From Mycobacterium sp. IS-1496 (GTDB lineage Bacteria > Actinomycetota > Actinomycetes > Mycobacteriales > Mycobacteriaceae): DNA of 64,000 nt. The translations under genes and the position numbers were made by a program. Below, piece by piece: positions 52,806-61,134 of the stretch (positions within the stretch are counted from its first letter, which is position 1; each line of letters begins with the position of its first letter). The DNA is taken from the NCBI RefSeq assembly GCF_001499995.1, contig NZ_LQIU01000008.1, positions 46,756 to 110,755 of the forward strand, written 5' to 3'. A model generated the notes under the pieces. It did no database searches. It was not told where the DNA came from and saw only the letters and a program-made list of their open reading frames with translations.

Positions 52806-53254
52806 GGAGCAAGTGTGCCCGCTTTGGCATCAATTAATGCCAGCTTGCGGAGCACTGGTGCGACGAGCATGAGCAGGTCGAACTCCAGGTCGGTCAGCGT
52901 GTCGGCCATGGCCCGGTGCAGCCATGCGTCGCGCTCGGCGCGGTCGGCCTCGAGCAGTGCGGCGCCGGCGGGGGTCATCTCGATGAGTTGCCTGCGCCGG
53001 TCCCGGTCGTCGGGGCGACGCGAGATGAGGCGTCGGGCGAGTAGTTCGTTGATGCTCTCGGTCAGCGACTGCGCGCGCACGTGCAGGCGGGCGCCGAGTT
53101 CGGCCGGGGTGGTGACGCCGGAGCGGCTGACCTCGCCGAGCAGTTCGAGCTGGCTCAGCGTGAGCCCGTGGTCGGGGCGGTGTCGTCGCATCTGGCGGGC
53201 GACCGCCATGATCGCCTCGCGGAGCTCGGTGGCGGGTGCGGCACGTTCGGTCAT
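52802..53254 (-). CDS. MarR-family transcriptional regulator
   Basis: A 150-residue winged-helix protein: HGLTLSQLELLGEVSRSGVTTPAELGARLHVRAQSLTESINELLARRLISRRPDDRDRRRQLIEMTPAGAALLEADR covers the wHTH and wing. ATG 53254 is chosen; TATAAC lies 6 bases upstream, and an upstream TTG is less likely. Its stop overlaps the pmmB start (ATGA), so the two are cotranscribed, and it is divergent from the AbrB-family membrane protein, its most likely target. Confidence 0.9.
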   Translation of the reverse strand: MTERAAPATELREAIMAVARQMRRHRPDHGLTLSQLELLGEVSRSGVTTPAELGARLHVRAQSLTESINELLARRLISRRPDDRDRRRQLIEMTPAGAALLEADRAERDAWLHRAMADTLTDLEFDLLMLVAPVLRKLALIDAKAGTLAP

Positions 53255-53357
53255 GAACAAGTTATACCTTCACACTTCTCGTCTCGACAACGAATTCGTG
53301 CGGGTTGCGTCGCTGAAATACGAAGGACATACTTGGCAGCAACCGGTGGGAGATCTG
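53255..53357. promoter_or_regulatory. Divergent promoter region between marR and the AbrB-family gene
   Basis: AAGTTATACCTTCA (53259-53272) and, inverted, CGAAGGACATACTT (53321-53334) share the gapped pattern AAGT-4-CCTTC facing outward. They flank the two promoters and may be MarR half-sites. GGGAG precedes ATG 53358. Confidence 0.35.
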
Positions 53358-54482
53358 ATGCGGCGAATCCTGAAGTGGGTGGTGCTGGTGGTGGCGTCGG
53401 TCGCCGTCACCGTCCCGCTGACCCTGGCCGGGGTGCCGTCGGCCGGTCTGTTCGCGGCGCTGGCCGTCGGCGTCGCACTCGCGCTGCTCTCGCTGGCGCC
53501 CGCCGGAGTGCCCCGCCCCGCGGGCGTGGTGGCCCAGGGGGTGCTCGGCGTCTACATCGGCACGATGGTGCAGCGCGACGCGTTCAGCGCGCTCGGGTCG
53601 GACTGGCCGTTCGTCGTGGGCGTCGCCGTCGCGACCCTGCTGCTGAGCGTGGCCGCCGGCGCGCTGCTCGGCCTGCACCGCGACGTCACCCCGCTGACCG
53701 GGTCGCTGGCCCTGACGGCGGGTGGCGCCTCCGGTCTGGTGGCCATCGCCCGCGATCTCGGCGGCGACGACCGCGTGGTGTCGGTGGTGCAGTACCTGCG
53801 GGTGGCCCTGGTGACGGCGTCCATGCCGGTGGTCGTGGCCCTCGTCTTCCACCCCGGCCAATCCCGACCCTCCGGCGACATGACCCAACACGTCACGGCC
53901 CCTTGGTATCTGAGCCTGGCCATACTGGCCGTCCTGGTGCTGGTCGGCAGCGCGGGTGGACGGCTGCTGCGGTTACCGGGTGCCGGCCTGCTCGGACCGA
54001 TGGCGCTGACCGTGGTGCTGCAGCTGACCGGCTTCTCGTTCGGGTTGTCGGTGCCGGCGGTGCTGGTGCAGGTCGCCTACTTCGTCATCGGCTGGCAGGC
54101 CGGTCTGGCCTTCACCACCGAGTCGCTGCGCGCGATCGCCCGGATCCTGCCCGCCGCGCTCGGGCTGATCGCCGTCCTGGGCGTGGCGACGGCCGGTCTC
54201 GGGGTGGTGCTCGCCCACTACACCGCGCTGACGCCGCTCGAGGGATATCTCGCGACCAGCCCCGGCGGGGTGTACGCGGTGCTCGCGACGGCGGTGGAGA
54301 CGGGTTCGAACGTCACGTTCATCATCGCCGCGCAGGTGCTGCGGGTGCTCCTCATGCTGTTCGCCTCACCGCTGCTGGCCCGCTTCGTGGTGTGGGCGAG
54401 CCGGCGGTTGAGCCCGCGGCCCGCCGATCAGAGCGACGCGACGACGCCGGCCAGCAGCGCACCCATCCGCGTCGCGGACTGA
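53358..54482 (+). CDS. AbrB-family (PF05145-type) membrane protein
   Basis: A 374-residue polytopic protein with about ten hydrophobic segments, starting [25 protein letters not shown]. The twofold repeated pattern of this family is visible: [23 protein letters not shown] and [35 protein letters not shown] in the first half; [27 protein letters not shown] and [35 protein letters not shown] in the second. Members are sometimes misnamed ammonia monooxygenases; they are probably transporters. It is unrelated to the AbrB DNA-binding protein. Its last 55 bases overlap the convergent purine nucleoside phosphorylase gene. Confidence 0.85.
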   Translation: MRRILKWVVLVVASVAVTVPLTLAGVPSAGLFAALAVGVALALLSLAPAGVPRPAGVVAQGVLGVYIGTMVQRDAFSALGSDWPFVVGVAVATLLLSVAAGALLGLHRDVTPLTGSLALTAGGASGLVAIARDLGGDDRVVSVVQYLRVALVTASMPVVVALVFHPGQSRPSGDMTQHVTAPWYLSLAILAVLVLVGSAGGRLLRLPGAGLLGPMALTVVLQLTGFSFGLSVPAVLVQVAYFVIGWQAGLAFTTESLRAIARILPAALGLIAVLGVATAGLGVVLAHYTALTPLEGYLATSPGGVYAVLATAVETGSNVTFIIAAQVLRVLLMLFASPLLARFVVWASRRLSPRPADQSDATTPASSAPIRVAD

Positions 54483-55222
54483 CGGCCCGCCTCCAGCACT
54501 TCCTGATGCGACAGCGGCTGCCCGGTCATGCCCGCGGCCAGATTGGTCACCAGGGAGATCGCCAGCACCTCGGCGCCCGCGGCGCGCGCGGCGATCGTCT
54601 CGTGCACCGTCGACATCCCGACCAGGTCCGCGCCGAGTGTGCGCAGCATCCGGATCTCGGCCGGGGTCTCGTAGTGCGGACCCGGTAGACCGGCGTAGAC
54701 GCCCTCGGCCAGCGTCGGGTCGATCGTCTTCGCGAGGGTCCGCAAGTGCGGTGCGTAGGCGTCGACCAGGTCGACGAACTGCGCCCCGACCAGCGGCGAG
54801 CGGCCGGTGAGGTTGAGGTGGTCGCTGATCAGCACCGGCTGGCCGACGACGAAGTCGTCGCGCAGGCCGCCGGCGGCGTTGGTCAGCACCACCGTCCGCA
54901 CCCCCGCCGCGCACGCCGCCCGCACCGGATGCACGACATGGCGAAGATCGTGGCCCTCGTAGGCGTGGATGCGCCCGACGAGCAGCAGCACCCGATGCCC
55001 GCCGACCTGGACGGACGACACGACCCCCCCGTGGCCGGCCGCCGTGGGCGGGGTGAACCCCGGCAACTCGGCCATCGGCGCGGTCGCGGTGGCGGTGCCG
55101 AAGGCGTCGACCGCTGGCGCCCAGCCCGATCCGAGCACCACCGCGACGTCGTGCTCGTCGACTCCGCTGCGGTCGCGGATCGCCGCCGCCGCTTGCTGGG
55201 CCACCTCCGCCGGGCTGGTCAC
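54428..55222 (-). CDS. Purine nucleoside phosphorylase
   Basis: Splits inosine or guanosine (and deoxy forms) to base plus ribose 1-phosphate. 264 residues of the trimeric PNP type. Motifs are [27 protein letters not shown] with the phosphate-binding His, [14 protein letters not shown], the purine-site Glu in [37 protein letters not shown] and the Asn in [13 protein letters not shown] 55222 follows TAAGCT by 8 bases. It corresponds to Rv3307 (named deoD or punA in different sources, so no symbol is given). Convergent overlap of 55 bases with the AbrB-family gene. Confidence 0.95.
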   Translation of the reverse strand: MTSPAEVAQQAAAAIRDRSGVDEHDVAVVLGSGWAPAVDAFGTATATAPMAELPGFTPPTAAGHGGVVSSVQVGGHRVLLLVGRIHAYEGHDLRHVVHPVRAACAAGVRTVVLTNAAGGLRDDFVVGQPVLISDHLNLTGRSPLVGAQFVDLVDAYAPHLRTLAKTIDPTLAEGVYAGLPGPHYETPAEIRMLRTLGADLVGMSTVHETIAARAAGAEVLAISLVTNLAAGMTGQPLSHQEVLEAGRQSATRMGALLAGVVASL

Positions 55223-55230
55223 GGTGTGCG

Positions 55231-55236
55231 AGCTTA
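55231..55236 (-). promoter_or_regulatory. -10 element TAAGCT of the purine nucleoside phosphorylase gene
   Basis: TAAGCT on the minus strand lies 8 bases before GTG 55222. The same hexamer and spacing occur before the gamma-glutamylcyclotransferase-like gene at 59607-59612. Confidence 0.5.
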
Positions 55237-55278
55237 GCTGTCGAAGTCTCGGCGTCTGGGCAGTGAGATACTGCGTCA

Positions 55279-56460
55279 ATGCCCTCCGCCACCGCGTCGA
55301 CGAGCGTCGAAGACGCCGTCCACCGCCGCCGCGGAGACCTCGTCGAGTTGTCACACGCGATCCACGCCGAGCCGGAGCTGGCGTTCGCCGAGTACCGCAG
55401 CTGCGCCAAGACCCAGGCGCTGGTCGCCGAGTACGGCTTCGAGATGACCTCCGCGGCCGGTGGCCTCGACACCGCGTTCCGTGCCTCGTACGGCAGCGGC
55501 CCGCTGGTGGTCGGCGTCTGTGCGGAGTACGACGCGCTGCCCGACATCGGGCACGCCTGCGGCCACAACATCATCGCCGCCTCGGCGATCGGCACCGCGC
55601 TGGCGCTCGCCGAGGTGGCCGACGACCTGGGCCTGACGGTCGTGCTGGTGGGCACCCCCGCCGAGGAGGCGGGCGGCGGCAAGGTGCTGCTGCTCGAGGC
55701 CGGGGTCTTCGACGACATCGCCGTCGCGGTGATGCTGCACCCCGGGCCCGTCGACATCGCCGCCGCGCGGTCGCTGGCGCTCTCGGAGGTCGACGTCACC
55801 TACACCGGCCGGGAGTCGCACGCGGCGGTCGCTCCGCATCTCGGGCTCAACGCCGGCGACGCCGTCACCGTCGCGCAGGTTTCCATCGGGCTGCTGCGCC
55901 AGCAGTTGGCGCCGGGACAGATGGTGCACGGCATCGTCACCGATGGCGGCCAGGCCACCAACGTCATCCCGGCCCGCACCCGGCTGCGCTACACGATGCG
56001 CGCCGCCGAATCGGCCGCGCTGCGCGAACTCGAGGGCCGGATGGCGGGTTGCTTCAAGGCGGGCGCCGTCGCGACGGGTTGCGACTTCGAGGTCGCCGAG
56101 ACCGCACCCGCCTACGCCGAGCTGACCCCCGACCGTTGGCTGGCCGAGGTCTTCCGCGACGAGATGGAGCGGGTCGGCCGCGCACCGGTGCCCGCCGAGG
56201 TCGAGGCGGCGCTGCCGCTCGGGAGCACCGACATGGGCAACGTCACCCAGGTCGTGCCCGGGATTCATCCGGTGGTGGGCATCGACGCCGGCGGCGCGTC
56301 CATCCACCAGCCGGCGTTCACCGCCGCCGCGGCGGGACCCAGCGCCGACACGGCCGTGGTCGAGGGTGCGATCATGCTGGCGCGCACGGTGGTCCGTCTC
56401 GCCGAGACCTCCACCGAGCGGGACCGGGTGCTGAAGCGGCAGGAGAGGCGGGCGTCATGA
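55279..56460 (+). CDS. amiB1: M20-family amidohydrolase AmiB1
   Basis: A 393-residue metallopeptidase-fold amidohydrolase. Metal-site motifs are [26 protein letters not shown] and [22 protein letters not shown] dimerisation domain contains [29 protein letters not shown]. The C-terminus has [20 protein letters not shown]. It resembles the PepT/AbgB-like group that cleaves acyl-amino acids. Its stop overlaps amiA1 by 4 bases. GATACT 6 bases before ATG 55279 may be a leaderless -10. Rv3306c-like. Confidence 0.9.
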   Translation: MPSATASTSVEDAVHRRRGDLVELSHAIHAEPELAFAEYRSCAKTQALVAEYGFEMTSAAGGLDTAFRASYGSGPLVVGVCAEYDALPDIGHACGHNIIAASAIGTALALAEVADDLGLTVVLVGTPAEEAGGGKVLLLEAGVFDDIAVAVMLHPGPVDIAAARSLALSEVDVTYTGRESHAAVAPHLGLNAGDAVTVAQVSIGLLRQQLAPGQMVHGIVTDGGQATNVIPARTRLRYTMRAAESAALRELEGRMAGCFKAGAVATGCDFEVAETAPAYAELTPDRWLAEVFRDEMERVGRAPVPAEVEAALPLGSTDMGNVTQVVPGIHPVVGIDAGGASIHQPAFTAAAAGPSADTAVVEGAIMLARTVVRLAETSTERDRVLKRQERRAS

Positions 56461-57629
56461 GCGTGCTCAAACACGCCGCCGCGCGCTGGCTGTCGGCCCA
56501 CTACGGCGAACTGGTCGACTGGCGCCGCCACATCCACGCCAACCCGGAACTGGGCCGCCAGGAGTTCGCGACCACCCAGTTCGTCGCCGCCCGCCTCGCC
56601 GACGCCGGGCTCAACCCGAAGGTTCTGCCCGGTGGAACGGGGCTGACGTGCGACTTCGGCCGCGAGGACGGTCCGCGGATCGCACTGCGCGCCGATATGG
56701 ACGCGCTGCCCATGGCCGAGCGGACGGGGCTGCCGTACTCGTCGACCGTGCCGAACGTGGCCCACGCCTGCGGTCACGACGCGCACACCGCGATCCTGCT
56801 GGGCGCGGCGATGGCGATGGCGTCGGTGCCCGAACTACCCGTCGGGGTCCGGCTGATCTTTCAGGCCGCCGAGGAGTTGATGCCCGGCGGCGCGATCGAC
56901 GCCATCGCCGCCGGCGCCTTGAGCGGGGTGTCGCGGATCTATGCGCTGCACTGCGATCCGCGGCTCGCGGTGGGCCGGGTGGCGGTGCGGCCGGGGCCGA
57001 TCACCTCGGCGGCCGATCAGGTCGAGGTGACGCTGCACTCGCCCGGCGGGCACACGTCGCGCCCGCATCTGACCGGTGACCTGGTCTACGGGCTCGGCAC
57101 GCTGATCACCGGCGTGCCGGGAGTGTTGTCCCGCCGCATCGACCCGCGCAACAGCACGGTGATGGTGTGGGGGGCGGTCAACGCCGGGGTGGCGGCCAAC
57201 GCGATCCCGCAGACCGGCACGCTGGCCGGCACCATCCGCACCGCGTCCCGGGAGACCTGGCTGACGCTGGAAGACATTGTGCGCGAGATCGTTTCGTCGC
57301 TGCTGGCGCCGCTGGGGATGGAGCACAGCGTGCTGTACCGCCGCGGTGTGCCGCCGGTGGTCAACGAAGAGGTCTCCACGCGCATCCTCACCCACGCGAT
57401 CGAGGCGATCGGCCCGGAGGTGCTCGCCGACACCCGTCAGTCCGGCGGTGGTGAGGACTTCTCGTGGTACCTCGAGGAGGTGCCGGGGGCGATGGCGCGG
57501 CTGGGCGTGTGGAGTGGCCGCGGACCCCAGCTGGATCTGCACCAGCCGACCTTCGACCTCGACGAGCGCGCGCTGGGGGTGGGCGTGCGGGCCATGGTCA
57601 ACATCGTCGAACAGGCCGCCCTGCTGTAG
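56457..57629 (+). CDS. amiA1: M20-family amidohydrolase AmiA1
   Basis: A 390-residue N-acyl amino acid hydrolase-like enzyme. Family blocks are WRRHIHANPELGRQEFATTQ, RIALRADMDALPMAERTGLPYSS, HACGHDAHTAILLGAA, LIFQAAEELMPGGAIDAIAAG and the C-terminal GGEDFSWYLEEVPGAMARLG, together covering both metal sites (Cys/His, Glu-Glu, Asp). ATG 56457 overlaps amiB1 (ATGA). Rv3305c-like. The pair probably trims acylated amino acids or peptides; the natural substrate is not known. Confidence 0.92.
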   Translation: MSVLKHAAARWLSAHYGELVDWRRHIHANPELGRQEFATTQFVAARLADAGLNPKVLPGGTGLTCDFGREDGPRIALRADMDALPMAERTGLPYSSTVPNVAHACGHDAHTAILLGAAMAMASVPELPVGVRLIFQAAEELMPGGAIDAIAAGALSGVSRIYALHCDPRLAVGRVAVRPGPITSAADQVEVTLHSPGGHTSRPHLTGDLVYGLGTLITGVPGVLSRRIDPRNSTVMVWGAVNAGVAANAIPQTGTLAGTIRTASRETWLTLEDIVREIVSSLLAPLGMEHSVLYRRGVPPVVNEEVSTRILTHAIEAIGPEVLADTRQSGGGEDFSWYLEEVPGAMARLGVWSGRGPQLDLHQPTFDLDERALGVGVRAMVNIVEQAALL

Positions 57630-57639
57630 CGCTCATCCT

Positions 57640-57738
57640 GCGAGTGTGCGGGCACCTCCCGCGAGCGTGCGGGTCTGCGCACGACACGCCGCGCTTTTCC
57701 ACGCACTGTGCGCACACTCGCGCGGCCGCGAGCGTGCG
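57640..57738. repeat. Dispersed GC-rich repeat with GCGAG(C/T)GTGCG units
   Basis: The gap after amiA1 holds three direct units (57640-57650, 57661-57671, 57728-57738) and one inverted unit (57711-57721) of GCGAG(C/T)GTGCG. The part from 57666 to about 57728 is closely similar, in inverted orientation, to 59030-59094. It looks like a small mycobacterial intergenic repeat and may fold to terminate transcription of the convergent genes. Confidence 0.6.
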
Positions 57739-57741
57739 CGT

Positions 57742-59010
57742 TCAGTCGTCGAGGTCGATCACCGGCATCGGCTGCGTCGGCACCTCCGCCACCGCCATCT
57801 TGGCCGCCGAATCCGGCGGGATGACGTCACGGGCCAGGGCGACGAGTGCGCGCTCGGTCCCCACGTCGCGGCCCGCGCGTTCGCTGAGCAACCACCGCAC
57901 CTCGAGCAGGTCGCAGAACGCCTGGATCGGTGTGCCGGCACGGCCGATCGCCTCGTGGGCGCGGTGCATCGTCGGCGTGGCGACCTCCATGACCCACAGC
58001 TGCGCGGCCGTCGAGTCGTCGACGTCGTGGCCGCTCTCGCGGCTGAGTTGCGCCTGGAAGGTCTGCAGATCACCCAGCAGCGTGCGGGCCTGCCCCTCGC
58101 CGACGTCGAGGCCGGTCAGTTCGCGCAGCCGTTCGGCGTGGAAGCGGCGGTCGCCGACGCCGACATGCAGTCGTAACCGGTCCGGCGCGGTGTCGCTGAC
58201 CGGTTGCAGCGTGACCTCCTCGACGGCGAAGCCCAGCTCGTTGAGCCGCCGGATGGTGCCCTCCACGCGATAACGGTCGCTGAAGTCGAAGACCGGTTCG
58301 GCGTGCAGCACATCCCACAGGCGCTGATACCGGTTCGGGATGTCCTGCGCCTCGGCGATCAGCGCATCCTCGAGCTCCTCCGACGAGCCGAGGTAGGCCG
58401 CCAGGTCCATCAGGTCGGCGGCGACGTTCTCGACGAGGATGTCGAGGTCGTGGCCGCGCTGACCGTCGGACAGCCGCGGGTGGACCTCGGAGGTCTCGGC
58501 GTCGACGAGCCACGCCTGCAGCACCTGGCCGTCGCGGGAGAACAGCGTGTTGGCCAGCGAGCAGTCACCCCAGAACACGCCGTGGCGGTGCAGTTCGACG
58601 AGCAGGCTGGCCATCGCGTCGAACAACCGGGCACGGTGTTTGGGCTCTTCGGGCGGCAGCCTGCGGAACAGCCGCCGGTACTGCCACGACCCGTCGAGGA
58701 AACGGGTCAGCAGGAGCGAGGTGTCGAAGTCGGGTTGGTGCACCAGACCCGCCCGCCGCACGGCAGGCAGGCCCAGATCCTCCAGGGCGCCGAGCACCCC
58801 GTACTCCTTGCGCGCGATGCGGGGTGGGAGTTCCTTGACCGCCCACAGCGCACCGTCGCAGGCGACGAACTTCACCAGGTGACGGCTCGGCCCGACGGCG
58901 ATGTCGCGCAGCGGCACCTCCGGCACCGCCCACTCCGCCAGCGGGCGGTCCCACGGCAGCGCGAGCAGTCCGGCACCCGGAGTGCGCAGCCGGAGTTCGG
59001 GTACGGCCAT
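57742..59010 (-). CDS. DUF4032 kinase-like protein
   Basis: A 422-residue soluble protein. The N-terminal half resembles a lipopolysaccharide-kinase/protein-kinase-like fold: Lys in ALWAVKELPPRIARKEYGVL, a catalytic-loop-like LHRHGVFWGDCSLANTLFS (Asp and Asn) and a metal-Asp region AWLVDAETSEVHPRLSDGQRGHDLDI. The second half (RLNELGFAVEEVTLQPV, LWVMEVATPTMHRAHEAIG) matches the actinobacterial DUF4032 part. ATG 59010 or GTG 59013 starts it. Inverted copies of a dispersed repeat flank it. The phosphoryl acceptor is unknown and activity unproven. Confidence 0.8.
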   Translation of the reverse strand: MAVPELRLRTPGAGLLALPWDRPLAEWAVPEVPLRDIAVGPSRHLVKFVACDGALWAVKELPPRIARKEYGVLGALEDLGLPAVRRAGLVHQPDFDTSLLLTRFLDGSWQYRRLFRRLPPEEPKHRARLFDAMASLLVELHRHGVFWGDCSLANTLFSRDGQVLQAWLVDAETSEVHPRLSDGQRGHDLDILVENVAADLMDLAAYLGSSEELEDALIAEAQDIPNRYQRLWDVLHAEPVFDFSDRYRVEGTIRRLNELGFAVEEVTLQPVSDTAPDRLRLHVGVGDRRFHAERLRELTGLDVGEGQARTLLGDLQTFQAQLSRESGHDVDDSTAAQLWVMEVATPTMHRAHEAIGRAGTPIQAFCDLLEVRWLLSERAGRDVGTERALVALARDVIPPDSAAKMAVAEVPTQPMPVIDLDD

Positions 59011-59029
59011 CACGCCAGACTGTCACCGT

Positions 59030-59094
59030 CGCGGGCCGCGAGGGTGCGCAAACCACCGGGAAATCCGCGGCGTTTCGTGTGCAGACCCGCACGG
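59030..59094. repeat. Second copy of the dispersed repeat, inverted
   Basis: Read on the minus strand, this starts CGTGCGGGTCTGCACACG, continues ACGCCGCGG and ends GCGCACCCTCGCGG, matching the copy at 57666-57728 with a few differences. The two copies flank the DUF4032 gene in opposite orientation. Confidence 0.6.
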
Positions 59095-59109
59095 TGGCCG
59101 GACAGGGGA

Positions 59110-59598
59110 TCAGCCGGGAGTCCCGGGACCGACACTGCGCGACGGGCGGGTCCGCAGATCGTGCACGTAATCGGCTGGTGCGCCCGCGATCTCGGCCGCG
59201 TCGGCCATCACCCCGAGGTAGCGCGCCGACGGCAGGCCGCCCTCCCAGGCGTCGACCACGTAGAGCCACGCCAGCACCGGTTCAAGTGGGGTGTCCGTCG
59301 AGAACCCCGTCACCCGGTCGACCCGGCAGCGGATCTTCTTGTGGACGCCGAGCTCGGAACCCTCCCAACGGTCGAGGGTCTCCTCGTCCTCTTTGGTCAT
59401 GTCGTAGAGCACGACGAACACCTTCGACAGGGGGTCCTCGACGACGGTGGCCAGCGCGCCCTCCCAGCCGATGTCCTCGCCACCGAAGGTCAGCCGCCAG
59501 CCGTGCAGCCAGCCGGTCCCGGCCATCGGCGAATGCGGTGCACGCTCCATCATCTGCTCGGGATGCATGTTCGACCCGTAGGCGGCGTAGAGCGGCAC
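59110..59598 (-). CDS. Gamma-glutamylcyclotransferase-like protein (Rv3304-like)
   Basis: A 162-residue protein with the GGCT fold. The nucleotide of the family is YAAYGSNMHPEQMMERAP at the N-terminus (substrate loop YGSN). LHGWRLTFGGED, VVEDPLSKVFVVLYDMTKEDEETLDRWEG (the last Glu is near the expected acid) and VDAWEGGLPSARYLGVMADAA follow. Its partner or substrate is unknown. GTG 59598 follows TAAGCT by 8 bases. It is divergent from lpdA, as Rv3304 is from Rv3303c. Confidence 0.85.
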   Translation of the reverse strand: MPLYAAYGSNMHPEQMMERAPHSPMAGTGWLHGWRLTFGGEDIGWEGALATVVEDPLSKVFVVLYDMTKEDEETLDRWEGSELGVHKKIRCRVDRVTGFSTDTPLEPVLAWLYVVDAWEGGLPSARYLGVMADAAEIAGAPADYVHDLRTRPSRSVGPGTPG

Positions 59599-59606
59599 GG
59601 TAGGAG

Positions 59607-59612
59607 AGCTTA
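59607..59612 (-). promoter_or_regulatory. -10 element TAAGCT of the GGCT-like gene
   Basis: TAAGCT on the minus strand lies 8 bases before GTG 59598, consistent with a leaderless mRNA. Confidence 0.5.
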
Positions 59613-59662
59613 ACCGGCGACCGCGCCGCCGCGACCGGAAGCGTCCGCCGAGAGCGAACGGT

Positions 59663-59668
59663 TAGATT
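59663..59668 (+). promoter_or_regulatory. -10 element TAGATT of lpdA
   Basis: TAGATT ends 6 bases before GTG 59675, favouring that codon over GTG 59669 and suggesting a leaderless mRNA. Confidence 0.5.
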
Positions 59669-59674
59669 GTGCTC

Positions 59675-61087
59675 GTGGCAACCCGCATCGTGATCATCGG
59701 CGGCGGGCCCGCCGGATATGAGGCGGCTCTTGTCGCCGCGGGCAGAGGCCCGGACACCCACGTCACCGTCATCGACTCCGACGGGGTGGGCGGCGCGTGC
59801 GTGCTGTACGACTGCGTGCCGTCGAAGACCTTCATCGCCTCGACGGGTGTGCGCACCGAACTGCGACGCGCGACCGGCCTGGGTTTCGACATCAGCATCG
59901 AGGACGCCAAGATCTCGCTGCCGCAGATCCACAACCGGGTCAAGACGCTGGCTCGATCGCAGTCCGCCGACATCGGCAGCCAACTGCTGCGCGAGGGCGT
60001 CACGGTGATCGGTGGCCGCGGCGAACTGGTCGACGACGTGCCCGGACTGGCGCAGCACCGCGTCCGCGTGACGACGCACGACGGTAAGACCGGTGTGCTG
60101 AAGGCCGACGTGGTGCTGATCGCCACCGGCGCGAGCCCGCGGGTCCTGCCCAATGCGGTGCCCGACGGCGAGCGGATCCTCACCTGGCGCCAGCTCTACG
60201 ACCTGACCGACCTGCCCGAGCACCTGGTGATCGTGGGCTCCGGTGTGACGGGCGCCGAGTTCTGCAACGCCTACACCGAACTCGGCGTGACGGTGACCGT
60301 GGTCGCCAGCCGCGACCAGATCCTGCCGCACGAGGACAGCGACGCCGCCGCCGTGCTGGAGGAGGTGTTCGCCGAACGTGGCGTCACCCTGGTCAAGAAC
60401 GCCCGCGCCGAATCGGTGACCCGCACCGAGACCGGGGTGAGGGTGCGAATGGCCGACGGCCGGTGTGTCGAGGGCAGCCATGCGCTGATGACCGTCGGGT
60501 CGGTGCCCAACACGGAGGGCCTGGGCCTCGAGCGCGTCGGCGTCGAACTGGGTCGCGGCGGTTACATCCCCGTCGACCGGGTGTCACGCACACCCGCGGC
60601 CGGGATCTACGCCGCGGGCGACTGCACCGGTCTGCTGCCGCTGGCGTCGGTGGCCGCGATGCAGGGCCGCATCGCGATGTACCACGCGCTGGGCGAGGGG
60701 GTGGCGCCGATCCGGCTGCGCACCGTGGCGTCGGCCACGTTCACCCGCCCCGAGATCGCCGCCGTCGGCATCCCGCAGACCGCGATCGACGACGGCAGTG
60801 TGCCCGCCCGCACGCTGATGCTGCCGCTGAACACCAACGCCCGCGCGAAGATGTCGCTGCTGCGGCACGGCTTCGTCAAGATCTTCTGCCGGCCGGCCAC
60901 CGGCGTGGTCATCGGCGGTGTCGTGGTCGCCCCGATCGCCTCGGAGCTGATCCTGCCGATCGCGCTGGCGGTGCAGAACCGGATCTCGGTGACCGACCTG
61001 GCGCAGACCCTGTCGGTGTATCCGTCGCTGTCGGGTTCGATCGTGGAGGCGGCACGTCGCCTGATGGCGCACGACGATCTGGACTGA
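59675..61087 (+). CDS. lpdA: NAD(P)H-quinone dehydrogenase LpdA
   Basis: A 470-residue flavoprotein disulfide reductase-family enzyme (Rv3303c-like) thought to reduce quinones rather than lipoamide. The FAD motif is IVIIGGGPAGYEAAL and the NAD(P) motif is LVIVGSGVTGAEFCNAYTELG. GIYAAGDCTGLLPLASVA is the second FAD contact. Cys42 and Cys47 in GACVLYDCVPSK have the CxxxxC spacing of an active disulfide, yet the C-terminal His-Glu pair is absent (VVAPIASELILP). GTG 59675 (MATRIV) is supported by the -10 element. It precedes glpD2 by 47 bases. Confidence 0.94.
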   Translation: MATRIVIIGGGPAGYEAALVAAGRGPDTHVTVIDSDGVGGACVLYDCVPSKTFIASTGVRTELRRATGLGFDISIEDAKISLPQIHNRVKTLARSQSADIGSQLLREGVTVIGGRGELVDDVPGLAQHRVRVTTHDGKTGVLKADVVLIATGASPRVLPNAVPDGERILTWRQLYDLTDLPEHLVIVGSGVTGAEFCNAYTELGVTVTVVASRDQILPHEDSDAAAVLEEVFAERGVTLVKNARAESVTRTETGVRVRMADGRCVEGSHALMTVGSVPNTEGLGLERVGVELGRGGYIPVDRVSRTPAAGIYAAGDCTGLLPLASVAAMQGRIAMYHALGEGVAPIRLRTVASATFTRPEIAAVGIPQTAIDDGSVPARTLMLPLNTNARAKMSLLRHGFVKIFCRPATGVVIGGVVVAPIASELILPIALAVQNRISVTDLAQTLSVYPSLSGSIVEAARRLMAHDDLD

Positions 61088-61121
61088 TCCCCGCGGACGC
61101 GAGGAGCAAAGAAAAAGCACG

Positions 61122-61127
61122 TAGCCT
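61122..61127 (+). promoter_or_regulatory. -10 element TAGCCT of glpD2
   Basis: TAGCCT lies 7 bases before GTG 61135 within the lpdA-glpD2 gap. It may give glpD2 its own leaderless transcript in addition to read-through from lpdA. Confidence 0.4.
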
Positions 61128-61134
61128 GGGAACG

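Noticed and set aside
55300..56457. Upstream extension of the amiA1 frame through amiB1
   Set aside because: The M20 domain of amiA1 starts at ATG 56457, which overlaps the amiB1 stop in the ATGA manner seen for other coupled genes here; the upstream part is shadow sequence.
60463..61134. Upstream extension of the glpD2 frame into lpdA
   Set aside because: The FAD motif of glpD2 begins soon after GTG 61135, and the upstream residues are Arg-rich out-of-frame translation of lpdA.
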